A stretch of 64,000 nucleotides of DNA. Source: Chinchilla lanigera. Lineage: Eukaryota; Chordata; Mammalia; Rodentia; Chinchillidae. The DNA is taken from positions 13,489,195 to 13,553,194 of the forward strand of contig NW_004955463.1 of assembly GCF_000276665.1 (NCBI RefSeq). Direction: 5' to 3'. The notes under the pieces were generated by a model. It saw only the letters and a list, made by a program, of their open reading frames with translations, was not told the DNA's origin and made no database searches. The position numbers were made by a program, and so were the translations under genes. This document shows, piece after piece, positions 19,636 to 32,200 of the stretch (position 1 is its first letter; the number at the start of each line of letters is the position of its first letter).

Positions 19636-19690
19636 TTTGGAGATGCAGCTCAATTATCCCCTAGATTCGATCCCCAGAACCACAAAAAGA
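19636..19690 (+). mobile_element. ID SINE behind B1, internally deleted
   Basis: 'ggagatgcagctcaatt' then 'gattcgatccccagaacc'. Confidence 0.75.
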
Positions 19691-19765
19691 AGTAAGGAAG
19701 GGAGGGGGGAATAAGGAGAATATGAGGGAGGGAAGGAGGAAGGAAAGGAGGAAAAAGAAGCTTAA
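19687..19765. repeat. Purine-rich (GGAA)n-type repeat
   Basis: Almost only A and G: 'ggaaggagg', 'aaggaaaggagg' and similar words. Confidence 0.85.
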
Positions 19766-19849
19766 GAATTCAGCAGGGCCTGGTGCTGGGTAAAGGACAC
19801 TGCAGTCTCAGATATCTCTACCTGTTTATGATCTTTGATCCTTGTATGC

Positions 19850-19932
19850 TCGTGTGTGTGTGTGTGTGTGTGCGCACGTGTGCATGCACACTCACATATG
19901 TGTGTGCACGCTTGTATGTGTGTATGTACGTA
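19850..19932. repeat. Imperfect (TG)n microsatellite
   Basis: 'gtgtgtgtgtgtgtgtgtg' followed by interrupted TG/CA words to about 19930. Confidence 0.9.
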
Positions 19933-19954
19933 TGGGTACAAGCACCTGTGTGCT

Positions 19955-20025
19955 AGAGATCTAACCTGGCACAAATGAACTAGGCATATGTCCTGCTATT
20001 GAGCTACCTACATCCTTAGCCCCAG
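19955..20025 (-). mobile_element. ID-like fragment
   Basis: 'ctgctattgagctacctaca' and 'ccttagcccc' resemble the reversed A-box side of ID. Confidence 0.5.
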
Positions 20026-20129
20026 AATTACAACCTTTTTTATTTACTCATTTATTTTTGCAGTACTGCAGCTTGAATCTAAGACTTCACACAGTGGGTT
20101 TTCTTTTTATTATTTATCCTTTTTAAAAT

Positions 20130-20465
20130 TTTTTTTTCTTTTTTTATTTTAAAGAGTAAAAGAAGGATAACATAATAATAGGGGGGACTTAGCAAATTAC
20201 AGACAAAATGGTAGGAAATTATCAATGGTTATTGTTTTACATATTGTTATCTACAAAATAGTTTCTCAGGAAAGCAAATAGACAAATAATAGTGAGTTAC
20301 AGACAAAAGAGGTAGGAGATTATCAAGAGTTATTGTACTATACGTTGGTATCTTCAAAGTGGCTTCTAAAGAAAATAAATAGAGCTATACATGAGTGACC
20401 TATCGAAAAATCATTAACTCTTCTCAATGGTTGTTGTAGGAAACACATAATAATAAACATACTAA
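20130..20465. repeat. Unidentified dispersed repeat, copy 2, with 100-bp tandem period
   Basis: 'ttacagacaaaa' at 20197 and again at 20297 begins two about 100-bp units that share 'taggaaattatcaa' / 'taggagattatcaa' and 'ttctcaggaaagc' / 'ttctaaagaaaat'. The same unit occurs once near 3844. Family unknown. Confidence 0.65.
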
Positions 20466-20585
20466 AATTTTTTTTTATCTTGAGACAGAGTCCTGCTAAG
20501 TTGCATACACTGGGCTCAAACTTGTAATCCTCTTGTCTCAGCCTCTGGAGTAGCTGGGATTACAGATGTGAAATCGTCCCTAGCT
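20466..20585 (-). mobile_element. B1 SINE
   Basis: 'cttgagacagagtcctgcta', 'gtagctgggattacagatg'. Confidence 0.88.
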
Positions 20586-20659
20586 CTTTTCATGTTTGTT
20601 TTTGGTTTTTCTGTTTGTTTGGTTTTTTTGGGAGGTTGGTTTGGTTTGGCTTGGTTTTG

Positions 20660-20811
20660 GTTTTGATTTTTTGAGACAGGGTCTCACTATGTATTTCAAG
20701 ATGGCCTTGAACTCATTACATAACCCAGGCTGGCCTGGAACTCACGACAATCTTCCTGTCTCAGCCTCCTGCATGCTGGTGTTACAAGCCTGCGCCACCA
20801 GGCTTGACCCC
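20660..20811 (-). mobile_element. B1 SINE with internal duplication
   Basis: 'tgagacagggtctcactatg', two 'ctggcct' segments, 'cagcctcctgcatgctgg', 'cgccaccaggcttgacc'. Confidence 0.92.
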
Positions 20812-21113
20812 TAGCTCCTTTCTTGCATTCTGTGTTCACTCCCTTCCTTTCTCCTGGCTTAGTGGTGAAGTTCCTTGCAAAGTTTCTGTTTCCCTGGGCC
20901 CGCAGGGACTGAGCGAAGGGGATCCTGGCTCTACACCCAATGATGCTTCTGAAGTAGATGTTTTGAAGGGGCTGGCTCAGAGAGAGCCAGGAAATCCATG
21001 AGAGCAAAGCTCAAGGGAAAGCAGAACTCAGGGAACTGTGGAGAAAACTGTAGAGAATGACAGTAACAGTGTTGGACACTGCCACCGAGTTCCAACACTC
21101 AGACCCAGCTCTG

Positions 21114-21195
21114 GAGCTCAGGTGTCGCGCAGGGGACGGTGTATGGCTGATACACAGGAGGCCTGGGTTCAGCCCCTAGCACAGCAAACAACAAC
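21114..21195 (+). mobile_element. ID SINE, diverged
   Basis: 'ggaggcctgggttcagcccc' then 'tagcacagcaaac'; the A-box half is poor. Confidence 0.65.
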
Positions 21196-21449
21196 AGTAA
21201 AGAAGCCCGAGTTCTCTTGCTTATGAAGAGGCCTGGACAAATGGCTCATTCTGGTGCCTCCCCACCCCTCGGGTCCTCCTTACGGCCCCATGGGGGCTGC
21301 ACAAGCTAAGTCCCAGCAAGGCGTTCACAGAGCCAGGCACAAGATCAGCACTCAGTGGCTGTCCGTCTTCTTCCCCGCCTCTCGGAGTGGTGGCTCTGAC
21401 CAGTTTCAGTCTCCAAGAGGTCAGCGAGCAGCCACAGTTTTTACAAATT

Positions 21450-21570
21450 GTGCTTGGCAGGTGCAGTGGCACAGATGTGTAGCCGCAGCACTCAGGAAGT
21501 TGAGGCAAGTGGAACACCAGTTTGAGGCCAGCATAGGCAACTGATGAGAGGCTTGTTTCAAAACAAACAA
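21450..21570 (+). mobile_element. B1 SINE, diverged
   Basis: 'ggcaggtgcagtggcacaga', 'aagttgaggcaagtgg', 'ggcttgtttcaaaac'. Confidence 0.82.
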
Positions 21571-21660
21571 GGGGCTGGGGATTTAGCTCAGTGGCAAAGC
21601 GCCTGCCTGGCAAGCGCAAGGTGGTGAGTTCGGTTCCCGGTACCGGAGAAAAAACAAACA
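21571..21660 (+). mobile_element. ID SINE, full body with good A and B boxes
   Basis: 'gggctggggatttagctcag' and 'gtgagttcggttcccggtac' keep both internal RNA polymerase III boxes; it looks younger than its neighbours. The word 'ctggcaagcgcaagg' is one I associate with beaver. Confidence 0.93.
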
Positions 21661-21787
21661 CAATCACACACCTGTAATACTAGCACTTGGGAGGCTGAGG
21701 CAGGAGGGTCACTCAAGACTGGAAACTCAAGATCAGGCTGGGCAACACAGTGGAAGCTTCCCTTTAAAAAAAAAAAAAAGAAAAAGA
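21661..21787 (+). mobile_element. B1 SINE
   Basis: 'cacctgtaatactagcactt', 'gaggctgaggcaggaggg', A-rich end. The order B1-ID-B1 suggests serial insertion into A-rich tails. Confidence 0.88.
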
Positions 21788-22117
21788 AGCCAGACACAGA
21801 AGTTAGATCTTTTGAGAGGAAGACAGCGCATGAGCTCCCAGGCCCTTGTGTGATAAGGTCTAGCAGAGATGAGATTAGACTAAAACTTTTGGTAAATCCT
21901 CTCCATAGCCCTAGTCAGTTAATTCGGCCTTTATTTTTCTCTCGGTATCTTATCTCAATCTCCACTGGACAGCCTGCCATCTACTAAAATGCATCTAAGG
22001 GGGAGAGGTAAAAGTGATTAAGGTGTCATATGAACACCTGCCTCTTTCCCAAGGTGACTGCAATCATTCTGCATTGCAGACAGACACTAATAAAAGAGAA
22101 ACAAACACCAGAAGCAT

Positions 22118-22193
22118 GTGGGTCTGTGTCTCAGGGTAAGGCACTTCCCTGACATGCACGAGGCCTGGGTTTGAGCCCAGCATCACCAAGCAC
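22118..22193 (+). mobile_element. ID SINE
   Basis: 'gtctgtgtctcagggtaagg', 'cctgacatgcacgaggcctg', 'ggtttgagcccagcatc'. Confidence 0.82.
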
Positions 22194-22339
22194 ATTTAAA
22201 AACAAAGTGTATTTCATTGGCCAGGCTCCCTACCCAGCCAGATCTTCCAAGGCTGGGAACTAAGTGTGAGTCACCCTCCCGGCTCAAACAAACCTTAAAC
22301 TGAAGCTTTCATTTCATCTACTTTGGGGTCCCCCCACAC

Positions 22340-22410
22340 CGCCAAGCAACTCCTGGACTCAAGAGATTCTCAAGTAGCTGGGACTATAGGCACGTAACAT
22401 CATACCTGTG
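22340..22410 (-). mobile_element. B1 fragment
   Basis: 'ctcctggactcaagagattc' and 'agtagctgggactataggc'. Confidence 0.7.
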
Positions 22411-22676
22411 TTATTTTATTTGTAAAACAAGAAGACTTTGATGTGCAAGTCATTCATTCCTCTGTGCACCTCTGAGGTCTGATACCGGGGAGCATCCCTG
22501 GGAAAGGTTTTGAGTAGCCCAGTGTCCACTTCCCTGGACTTCAGGCTCTGTTGCGCTCAGTGTTCTCATTCATACTTACAAAATGGGAAAGTAGCTCCTA
22601 CTCCACCCTGCCTGGGTGGTATAGAAGCTGAATATGAGGACCTTGGAACAGGTGTAGGGGTTTTGGTGCAGGGAGT

Positions 22677-22743
22677 GGGAGTATTTGTTTTGCAGTACTA
22701 CAGATTAAACCCAGGGTCTGTACCCTGAGCTATATCTGGAGCC
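22677..22743 (-). mobile_element. ID SINE
   Basis: 'gcagtactacagattaaacc', 'cagggtctgtaccctgagct', 'atatctggagcc'; short, with the internal deletion. Confidence 0.75.
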
Positions 22744-22747
22744 TCTT

Positions 22748-22878
22748 TGGGGTATTTTTTGTTTTGAGATAGGATCTCAATAAGATGCTAAATTGCCCAG
22801 GCTGTGTTCAAACTTGTGATCCTTCTGCCTCAGCCTCCCAGAGTGCTGGGATTATAGGCTTGTACCACCCCATGTGGC
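22748..22878 (-). mobile_element. B1 SINE
   Basis: 'tgagataggatctcaataag', 'gagtgctgggattataggct'. Confidence 0.9.
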
Positions 22879-22998
22879 TTTTTTTTTTTTTTTAGACAAG
22901 GTCTTCCTGTGTAGCTCAGGCTGGCCTAGAACTTGCAGTCCTCCTGCCTCAGCCTCCTGAGTGCTGAAATCATTGGAGTGTGCCACCACACCCAGCCT
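22879..22998 (-). mobile_element. B1 SINE
   Basis: T-run, 'agacaaggtcttcctgtgta', 'caggctggcctagaacttgc', 'gccaccacacccagcc'. Confidence 0.93.
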
Positions 22999-24463
22999 AC
23001 ACAGGAGTACTATACACGTCCGCCCCAGGCACCTCATTCCCACCCTGGAGAACCCTGGCTTCATGATAATGTCAGAGTGGGTGGGATAGTTCAGTTCCTT
23101 TCTAGACTCTTCATTCAGCAGAAGAACCTGCCCCCCATGCCCAGGGAGACCTCTCTCCTCCTCTGCTCCCCAGCTCCCTGCCTGTGAGCAGAGGCCTGGA
23201 TGGGCAGCCCCTCCCACCTGGGCCATGCTGGGCTCCTCTGCCCCTTTCCTGAGGAATGCAGCCCCAGCCAGCTCCCGCTGGGGGAGCCCATTCCCCTTCT
23301 CCCTTCCTCCATTTGCAATCTCTATTTATTTATCTTTGGAAGTTCAAGGAACCAGAGCATGCAACTGGGAGACTTGTGGAGCCAGGGAGGGAGGGCGAAG
23401 AGGCCAGCGTCTGCGCCAGGCACAGGGCCACCTCCTGTGCAGGCCGCAGAGGTACCGGGAAAGCGGGGACACGCTCATGACAGCAGGCGGCGTCACCTTG
23501 GGGTCCCTTGGTGCTGCCGGGGCAGGTGAGGGACAGCAGTCCTGCCTCTGTCCCGGCAGCTGGACTCTCAGCAGCTAAGAAAGGCTGTTTGGTGGAAAGA
23601 CATCCTGTGTGGGGAGACCAAGGGAGCACTGCGGGTGCCCAGCAGCAGCAGCACTCCCACACCCTCCCGCTGTCAAGGTAGATCCCGTTCACAGGCCATT
23701 CCTCCTCCCCATACCGCCATTTACGGACACCCCGCGAAGTCATGGGTTGGCACAAAGTCCAACAGCTAACAAGAGGCAGGGCTGAGCCTAGAAGGACTGT
23801 GCAGTGCGATGCCCACACCCCGCGCCTCCTGTGTTCATTCCCACTCCCTGTCCCTACCCCCCACCACACACACACACTCAGGGCCAGATCGAGCAGTGTC
23901 TGCCTCGGCTTCTGATCTTTCCTTGGCCGAATGACACGTACCCCAACCGGGCAAGGTCACACTGGCTGGATGAGGTCTGCTGCCTCCTTGTCCCTGGCTT
24001 GTACCCTCCTGCGGTGGCCTCATCAGAGCTTGAGGCGAGAGCTGGGTGTGAGAGTAAGAACCAAAGTCCAGGCGGGCCATCGAGTCAGGCAGGGGCCAGT
24101 AGAAACCTCCCAGTGAGCGAAGATCGGTCCCCAGGCTGGCGCCCCGGACCTCTCAGCTCCAGCCCACGGGTCAGCGAAAGCCCCAGAGGGCCCGACCAGC
24201 GGGCTGGAGGAGCCGGGAGTTGGGAGGCGCTGTGGACAGAGTCGGGGTTGGCTCAGCGATCTGAGACGGGCTGAGGCCCAGGGCGCAAAGAGAGGGTCAA
24301 GGGGAGAAGGAGAGTTGGCTCAAGGCGTGCAGGGTGGTGTCCAGCCGGCTCGCCCCTCCCACTGAGGAGGGCAGGGCCTGGCCTGGGCGGGAGGCGCTAG
24401 GGCCTAGCGGAGCGGCGCGCCGGTGAGGGGCGGGCGGCGGGAGCGGCCGAGCCGCCTCTACCC

Positions 24464-26163
24464 ATGGCCCGGGGCGGCGGNNNNNNNNNNNNNNNNNNNN
24501 NNNNNNNNNNNNNNNNNNNNNNNNNNNNNNNNNNNNNNNNNNNNNNNNNNNNNNNNNNNNNNNNNNNNNNNNNNNNNNNNNNNNNNNNNNNNNNNNNNNN
24601 NNNNNNNNNNNNNNNNNNNNNNNNNNNNNNNNNNNNNNNNNNNNNNNNNNNNNNNNNNNNNNNNNNNNNNNNNNNNNNNNNNNNNNNNNNNNNNNNNNNN
24701 NNNNNNNNNNNNNNNNNNNNNNNNNNNNNNNNNNNNNNNNNNNNNNNNNNNNNNNNNNNNNNNNNNNNNNNNNNNNNNNNNNNNNNNNNNNNNNNNNNNN
24801 NNNNNNNNNNNNNNNNNNNNNNNNNNNNNNNNNNNNNNNNNNNNNNNNNNNNNNNNNNNNNNNNNNNNNNCGCCCGGCTGCCCCGTGCCCATCCGCAGCT
24901 GCAAGTGCTCGGGGGAGCGGCCCAAGGGGCTCGGCGGCGGCGGCGGCGCCCCCAACCCGGCGCGCAGGAGGGTGGTGTGCGGCAGCGGGGACCTCCCGGA
25001 GCCTCCGGAGCCCGGCCTCCTCCCGAACGGCACCGTCACGCTGTGAGTACCCTGCCGGCCGGCGAGGACCGGGGCACGCGGGTGCGGGGTGTGGGCAGAG
25101 GGCAAGGGCAACCCTGTTAGTCCAGCGACCGAGGGCAGGCCCGAGAGCAGAGGCTTGGAGAAGAGAGCAAAGACTGGGGTTCGGGAGCCTGGAGGGAGGG
25201 AGGGGGTGCGGGTAGGTGCGCCCCAGCGCGTGGCACCTCACCTGCGCAGGTGAGGCGGCTGCGCGCCCGGGTCTCCAGCCCAGCCCCCGCGTGCAGGTAG
25301 TGGGGACCTAAGCGGGGTGGGAGCGGGGAAGGCTCTGGAAGGATCGACGCCGGGGTTCTCGCCGCCGCGGACTCGTTCAGATCCGCGCTGAGGTGTCCCC
25401 CGCATTTAGTCGGCAGGCACGACTCCTCGCTCGATGGGGCAACCCGTCCGCCACTTGAGCCTTCCCACCCGCTTCCCCTGTGTGTGCCCGGCAGCTGCGA
25501 CGCTGAGCTCGGAAAAGCCTGCACTTGGAAGGCGGGCGCTTCTAGCCTGAACGAGACCCCAGCGTCCGGGTTGCTCTTGGGCCCTGTCCCACTGTGCGCG
25601 TTTGTGCGGTGAACTTGCGCCGGGTCAGGCTTCCCCTTCCCAGCAAAAACAGCTTTGGCTGTTTCTCGACTACTCCAAGATTGCGAGTAAATCAATCCGT
25701 CTGAGCAGAGGCGTGCGTCCCAGCAGCCTCCTTCCGCGATTCCCACAGCGGCCAGGGTCTCGATCCCGCCTCGCTTTGCCCCCCTCGCCGCCCCCACCGC
25801 TTCCTCCACAGGGTCTCAGTCCCGGCAACTGAAGGAGTCTTCGCGACCCTTCCCTGCCACGGCGCTTTCCTGCGCTGGCCACGTCCTCAGGACTCCACGC
25901 ACCCCGCGGAGTTGAGGGTCGGGGCCCTAGCCGTGGCCCCTTGCTTTCCTGTCCTGGTCTAGCTGAGAAGCCAGCCGCTTCCCGTTCCCTGTCCTCTTGA
26001 CGCCAGTGGCAACCTTTTCTCCACCGCCCCTTGCCCAGAGTTGGGGCTGGCTCCTCTATTCGATTGTGTCCAGAACAATACAGTAAGGCCTCTGGTTGGG
26101 TGAGTTCAGAGGGTGCCTGCTTCCTGACAGGACGCAACTGGTCAGCCTGTGACGCTGGCCTGG

Positions 26164-26217
<54 letters not shown>

Positions 26218-29200
26218 TGTGCCCGCGCGCCTGGAGGTGGAGGTGGGGTGCCAGTCCTCATCCAGCTCCCTGCAGCCCGGCTGTGGCTGAGTGGTCTCTG
26301 AGAGTCCATTGGGTAAGGTCCCGCAGGCCTGGGCCTTCCCCTGCCCACTCCTGGAGGGGAAGTGCTGGCTGTGTGGAAGAGCAGGGCTCCTGTCCCCGCA
26401 TAGGTTCACAGATGTGGGACACAGTCTCTGTGAGTGTAGGCAGGATTGCTTAGGAGACCCTAACATAGCCAAGGCAGAGGGAAGGGGGAAAATAGAGGGG
26501 TGGTTTTGCCGTACATCTTAGAATGATTTGGCAACTAATACTTTCCAGCCATGGCTAATTCCCATCGACGCCACTCCCAGGGGAGAGTGGGGCCGACCAC
26601 TCTGGGTGAGAATATATTGTAACAGGGTAGAAGCAGATGTGACCCCACCCCACCTTCGTCCCATCCCCTCCCTAGAGGAAGCGCCCCCCTCCTTGCAGAC
26701 CACTGACCTAGCTGGCTTAAAAAAACCTTCCAAAGGTAGATGCCTTCCAGGACAGGGAAGTTGGACAGGACAGGACAGGACAATGCACAGGACAGGACAG
26801 AGAAGCCACGGAACCCTTCAGCTTGCAGTGGGACCAAATACCCGGCCCGACATGTTTCTTAGCTTCACATAATTTTGATCCCTATGTGCCTCCCAGCTGG
26901 TTCCCAAGGGAAAGGAACCCAGGGCTGTCTTTCTGCAGAAGCTCAGCAAGGAGTCTGTGTTCTTAGGCCTCAGTCCCACACATCCACTGTACCCTTAGAT
27001 AGTCTTTTTTTGTTGTTCTTTTTGAGACAGGGTCTCAGTATGCAGTTTAGGCTGGCCTTGAGCTCACTTTGTAGCCCAGGCTGGCCTTGAACTTGCAACG
27101 ATCCTCCTGCCTCAGCCTCCCAAGTGCTGGGATTACAGGCGTGCACCCCCACGCCCTGCTACCCTAAGGTAGTCTTGAGGGAAGAGGAGGAAAGGGGCCA
27201 GGCAGCAAGGAGTAGGTTAAAGGCTAGAAGCGGGGAAGCTTACTGTCACCCACACCAACGCCACACAACTTTTCACCTTTGACCTTGTCACCTGGTACAA
27301 ACCACCAGTACTGGAGCCAATTGCTTTTTTTTTTTTTTTTTGAGACAGGGTCTCACTATGCTGTTCAGGCTGGTCTTGAGCTCGTTTTGTAGCCCAGGCT
27401 GGTCACTAACTTGCAACGATCCTCCTGCCTCATCCTCCTGAGTGCTGGGCTTACAGGCGTGCACCACCACGCCTGGCAGCTAATTGCTTTTTAGGTGTGG
27501 TTGCACCCTCTGTCCCCAACATTTCCTCTATTTCCCTCCAGAATACACCTCCAGGTTCCAGTCACACGAGTCCCTTGAGTCCCTTGAGGACTCAGGATGC
27601 CACCTGGGGAAGCCTGGCAGACGCTGAGTGGTGGAGCTCAAAGCACCACCTAAAACCCCAGCCTGCAGCCTCCGTCCGCAGCCCCAGGGCCAGGAGCATC
27701 TGCACAGCTCAGCAGCCTCCTGTTTACCTCAGCAGACACCCTTCCTCCACTGCGTTATCTCAACTTCTGCCTTCTGTTTTTGTAGACTCCATGCCCCCTC
27801 GTCCCAACCTTTGCTTTTTTTCTTTTTTCCTCTTGTGGACTTTCGTTCTCAGTTTTGCAGGGAAGCAGAGCTCTCAGCTTCCTTCCTGATCCGTGCCCCT
27901 ACCCCACCCCCAGTCTTGGCCCAGCCCACGGGCAGCTGTGGGCAGGGGCCCCCAGAGGAGGGGAAAGGTCCCAGGGTGGGCGGCTGGTGACCAGAAACTG
28001 AAAGTAGTTGGTGTGGATGGGGCCCGCTGTGAGCCCCTACTCTGGGCAGCAGCTGAGGGCCTGCCCAGTTTCTTGGCTCTGCAAGTTCAAGCAAGGGGTA
28101 AGGGGCCTGAGAATAAGGGATTCCACGACCACACTTCATAAATAAGCCCAGAAGCAGAGCTGAGAGGACCTCCCGGTACATCTGAGCAACCCCTCAGAGG
28201 ACATCAGCCATTCCTTGCAGGGTCTGGAAAGGGTCTCAGAGATAAGCAAGCAAGTCCAGCTCCCCCATCTTATAGCTGAGCAAGTTGTGGTCAGAGAGGG
28301 ATGGCGCCTTGCCATAGTCACACAGCAGCCTTATCTGGGTGGATCCCTTAGTGTTCCTGTCAGGTGAGGGCCTGTGGTTTACCTGACTGGACTTGACACC
28401 CACTGGACACACATGCATATGCATGCACGCACACAGACAAATGAACACACGCGCACACACACACACTTTTTTTTTTTTTTAAGTCTTTTCCCAGCAGGAC
28501 CAGAGCCCTTTTGACCTGGGAACATTCCATGCTGGGTGAGAAGGGGCAGACAAGGGACAGACAGGTCGCTCTGTATTTTCCCAGAACGGGCAAACCCGGA
28601 ATCTACTCGGTCTCCCAGGTGGGCAGAAGGGGCTGTGGTCACATGTGACCAGCACTGTCTGGGTGCCTTGGTGGAGTTTGGGGGTCATGCGGGGAGGTGG
28701 GGAGAGGGTGGGAAGCCCCTTCCCAGCCTCTGGGGAAAGCTTCCCCCTCAGGGATGGAGGTCTGAAGCAGAGACCTCCCTTCAGACCTCCAGCTCTTGGC
28801 TGGGACTCAGTTGCTGCAGCCTCAGGGATCCAGCTAGGGGAGCTTGGGGCTCTGCAGCCTAGGGGATCCAGTCAAGGAAGCTTGGGGCGCTGCACTCTGA
28901 GCGCCAGGCGCCCAGCCTGAGGGCAGTGGAAAGAGAGGGCCGGGCCGGAGGGGCGGGCCGACGTCCCCCACCCCCTTCCCTTCCACCCTCTTTCCCCCAT
29001 ATGGTTCTCATAAGGTCTGGGCGCAGAGACAGCAGCCAGAGGAAGTGGCTATGTACAGAGAGCTTTTGTGAGCAGAGGAGGGGGAGGGGGAGAGAGGGAA
29101 GAGAAAGAAGGGACGAGGGAAGGGGCTGGAGACTTAGGAGGCCGGGACGGGGAGCACCCAGACTCTTGCTTCCCCTCCCAGAGGTGGGGCCAGCTGCGGC

Positions 29201-32200
29201 ACCCCTGGGTGGGCTCCTGGACCCCCGCCCAAGCGCATCTGAACTGAGGGCCCTGGAGGAATCCAAGTGCCTCCCTGACTTTGCCTGCTCCTTTGGGAAC
29301 CCCCACCTCTAAGGCCCCACTGGTGGGGAAGGTTAGGGCCCCGGGGCTAAGACAGAGCACCGGGCCGAGAACAGAGCCAGAAGCTGAACAGAGACTGCAC
29401 ACATTGAGCCCACGATGCGCTGTGCCTTTCGGCCCCGCATGTGCCCAGGACCCCAGGACCCAGCCTGTGCTGCACCCCAAGGAATTCCCTCCTGTGAGCG
29501 ACTGTGGATCGCCCCTCTGAGACTGGGAGGGGAACCCCAACCCCCAGCTGGGGGAGTCTGAGATATCCCCTCCAAGGCCCAGGCAAAGCACTGTAACTTG
29601 AACCTAACCGTAGATTGACCCTTAAATTTGGGGTCATGTTTTTAAAGAAAGAGAGTGTTTCTAAGTTTATCCCACACGGGAGTCATTGGGATAAGAACTC
29701 TTTTCTGCTGTGGAAAAAGTTGCAGCCACTTCTGAGCTGGCCCAGGTCTTTCCAGTCCGTGGAGGAGGGTGACTGGCTGCTTACTTCACCAGAGCCCAGA
29801 GAGGGGAGGCAGGTTCTGGGATGTCACACAGCCTGGCCCCTGAGCCCAGCCCTCCTGAGGTTCAGGCTGCCACTAGGAGGGGAGCTGAGAGGAGAAGAGG
29901 GAAATGGCCCTGGGCTAAGGGACCAGAAGGAAACTCCGGTGACCACTAGGAAGGGCTGCTCAGAGGGGCTGTTTATTTTCATTCCCCCAGCCCAGCCGCT
30001 GTGTTCTATTTAGAGCTCAGACACTAACAGGACAAGCTGCCTCCTCCCCTTCCTCCCTCCGTGAGGGGCCCCCATCCTTCCCAAACTCCAGAACATTCCT
30101 TTGCTTTTAGGACTGGGCTGTGGAGAGGGGAGGGCGAGGAGGGAAGTCAGCAGAGAAGCTGAGTGAGCTGGCTCTCAGGGCAGCCTCCCGCTCGGCTGCT
30201 CTCCCAGCCTTTGCTTCCATTTTCCCCTGGGAGCCAAGCAGGCCTGGATGGGGAGGAGTGGCTGGAAGACGGATGGGGCCAGGTGAGGGCAGGGGAGCCC
30301 ATCTGTCAAGGAGGAGCAGGCAGGCAGGAGAGCAGCCTGAACCTGGGACAAGATGTCGCCCAGCTGGGAGGGGAGGGGGAGGCTGGGACACTTCTCAGGC
30401 CTCTGGGGTGCTTTCCACCCTGGGTCACAGGTAACAGGGGTCCAGAACTGAGGAAGGAAGAGGCCCCAAAATTACTCCTTTCCTTCACTCGAGGTGGGCT
30501 GCTTTAGAGAAAATCAGCAGAGAAAAGGAGATCAGAATACCGTTTATGACTGACAGAAGCTTCACTGGGAGACCTGGCGGAGAAGTTCTATGACAATGGG
30601 TTTAGTCCACTCTGCATCCTTGGTGCACCCCACCCTGGGAGGGACAGGGTGCCACAGCACCCAGCTTAGCACACAGCCGACCAGACACTTCCGCCCACAC
30701 GGACGCACGGGGATGTTGTGCCTGGGACAAGAAGGCCAGGTCCGCAAATCCCTCTTCCCCACATGGATGCCTGAGTCAGGGGAAGGGGGCTTCCCGTGGC
30801 AACAGCCTAGCAAGGCCGTGTGAGCGCCCCCAGCCCCTGCACAGTACTCAAAATGAGACTGAGGCAGGAGGCTGAGACTGATGGTCTCTACAGTGTGCGA
30901 GCAGCTGCTGGCTCCCTCTCATGCACCCTCTCGAACTGTCTTAGGGTGGATGTGACCCCCAAGGGGGCCGTGTCACCGAGGACTGTGCTGCAGAGCCCCG
31001 CAAGCCTGGGAAAGGATGGGCGCTCTGTCCAGGAGGGGGCAGGAATTGGAGGCAGAGGGGACCTCTGCCCCTCCCTGCCCAGCTCTCCTCTACGGAGGAG
31101 AGATAGTCATGAGACTAATTTATATGCAGGCATAAAAGACTCACAATAGATTTATCTTTCAGGTCCATTTTTATTTTGTTTTAACTTTATTTTATTTTTG
31201 TAGGGCAGGGGGTTGAACACAGGGCCTCCTGCATACTAAGCATGCACTCTACACCACATTCCCAGCTTCGTTTATATTTCAAGGGAGACCTGCTTTCTTC
31301 ACCCCAAAGCTTAGCTCCCACTGGGAGGACTTCCAGCTTGCAGGGAGGAAGTATATAAGGTGGACTGGGAGTAATGTCCCAGCTTCTACAAACCAGGTGG
31401 ACACACACACACAGAGACCCACACATGCGTGAACATCCCACCCTGCTGGATATGGCTCCCTCCACCTTCTAGGAATGGAAGTGTGTTGTTCTTCTGCAGT
31501 ACCAATGCATTACACAGGGTTGCATGGGATGAGTATTTAGGTAGGTTTGAAGAGTGAGTGAGTGAGTGAATGTGTGGATGGTTTCAGCACACTATTCCTT
31601 GTGCTCAAGCTGGGGTGCTAGGATCCCAGAATCCCCATCTAGGCACCTTCCTCATCTCCCACAGATTATAGCATCTTTTTTGTTTTTTTGGTACCAGGAA
31701 TCAAACTCACAACCTCGTGCTTGCCAGGCAGGCACTGTGCTGCTGAGCTACATCCCCGGCCCAGACCATAACATCTTTCTTAAGCTTCTGCTTCCAGATT
31801 TGGTCCCAAAACTTCAAGCTCCCTCAAAGTTAGCACTTTCCACCCAAGCCCCAATTTTTGGTTCTGCTGGTTCACAACCAAGATATGAAACTCTTATAGA
31901 GAGGGTAGGTGAGAGAAAAAAGACAAGACCTTCAAGAAAATTGTAGATTAGTAACTGGACCTGGTGATGCACACAGCTGTAATCCCAGCTCTTCAGAGGC
32001 TGAGGCAGAAGAAGGATGGGAAGTTCAAGGTAGGCAATTTAGCGAGCCCCTGTCTCTAAATAAATAAATGGCTGGGGATGAAGCTCGGCACTCCCTTCTT
32101 GTTCAATCCCCAGAACCACCACCACCAAAAAAGAAAAAGAAAAATGGTTAAATGAGAGGAGACAAGCAAGAGTTACTGGGAGCCTGTTTCCTTTCTTGGC

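Larger units (their letters stand above)
9306..24100. other. Intergenic region PLPBP to ADGRA2
   Basis: About 15 kb with no gene I can support. It is made of SINEs, an L2 relic, MIR and simple repeats listed separately. Unique-looking stretches without a recognised element are 9530-10115, 10270-10530, 10600-10880, 10965-11605, 12225-13030, 13125-14580, 14780-15265, 15345-16225, 16320-16640, 16740-17050, 17940-18420, 21800-22115, 22200-22335 and 23000-24100. Open frames in these are short and show no codon bias or homology I know. Confidence 0.7.
24100..26100. promoter_or_regulatory. ADGRA2: CpG island and promoter region of ADGRA2
   Basis: Dense CG dinucleotides and GC-box-like 'ggggcgggcgg' words flank the assembly gap and exon 1. 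There is no TATA box at a fitting place, which is usual for island promoters. The transcription start is not determinable here. Confidence 0.75.

Noticed and set aside
21571..21660. tRNA gene
   Set aside because: The A and B boxes belong to an ID SINE: no anticodon stem can be matched, and an A-rich tail and a B1 neighbour show retroposition.
23330..23875. Minus-strand 181-codon open frame upstream of ADGRA2
   Set aside because: GC-rich unique sequence without homology known to me; no splice or start context supports a gene.
25117..25809. Minus-strand 230-codon open frame in the CpG island
   Set aside because: Again an effect of high GC content; a divergent transcript from the island is possible but there is no coding evidence.
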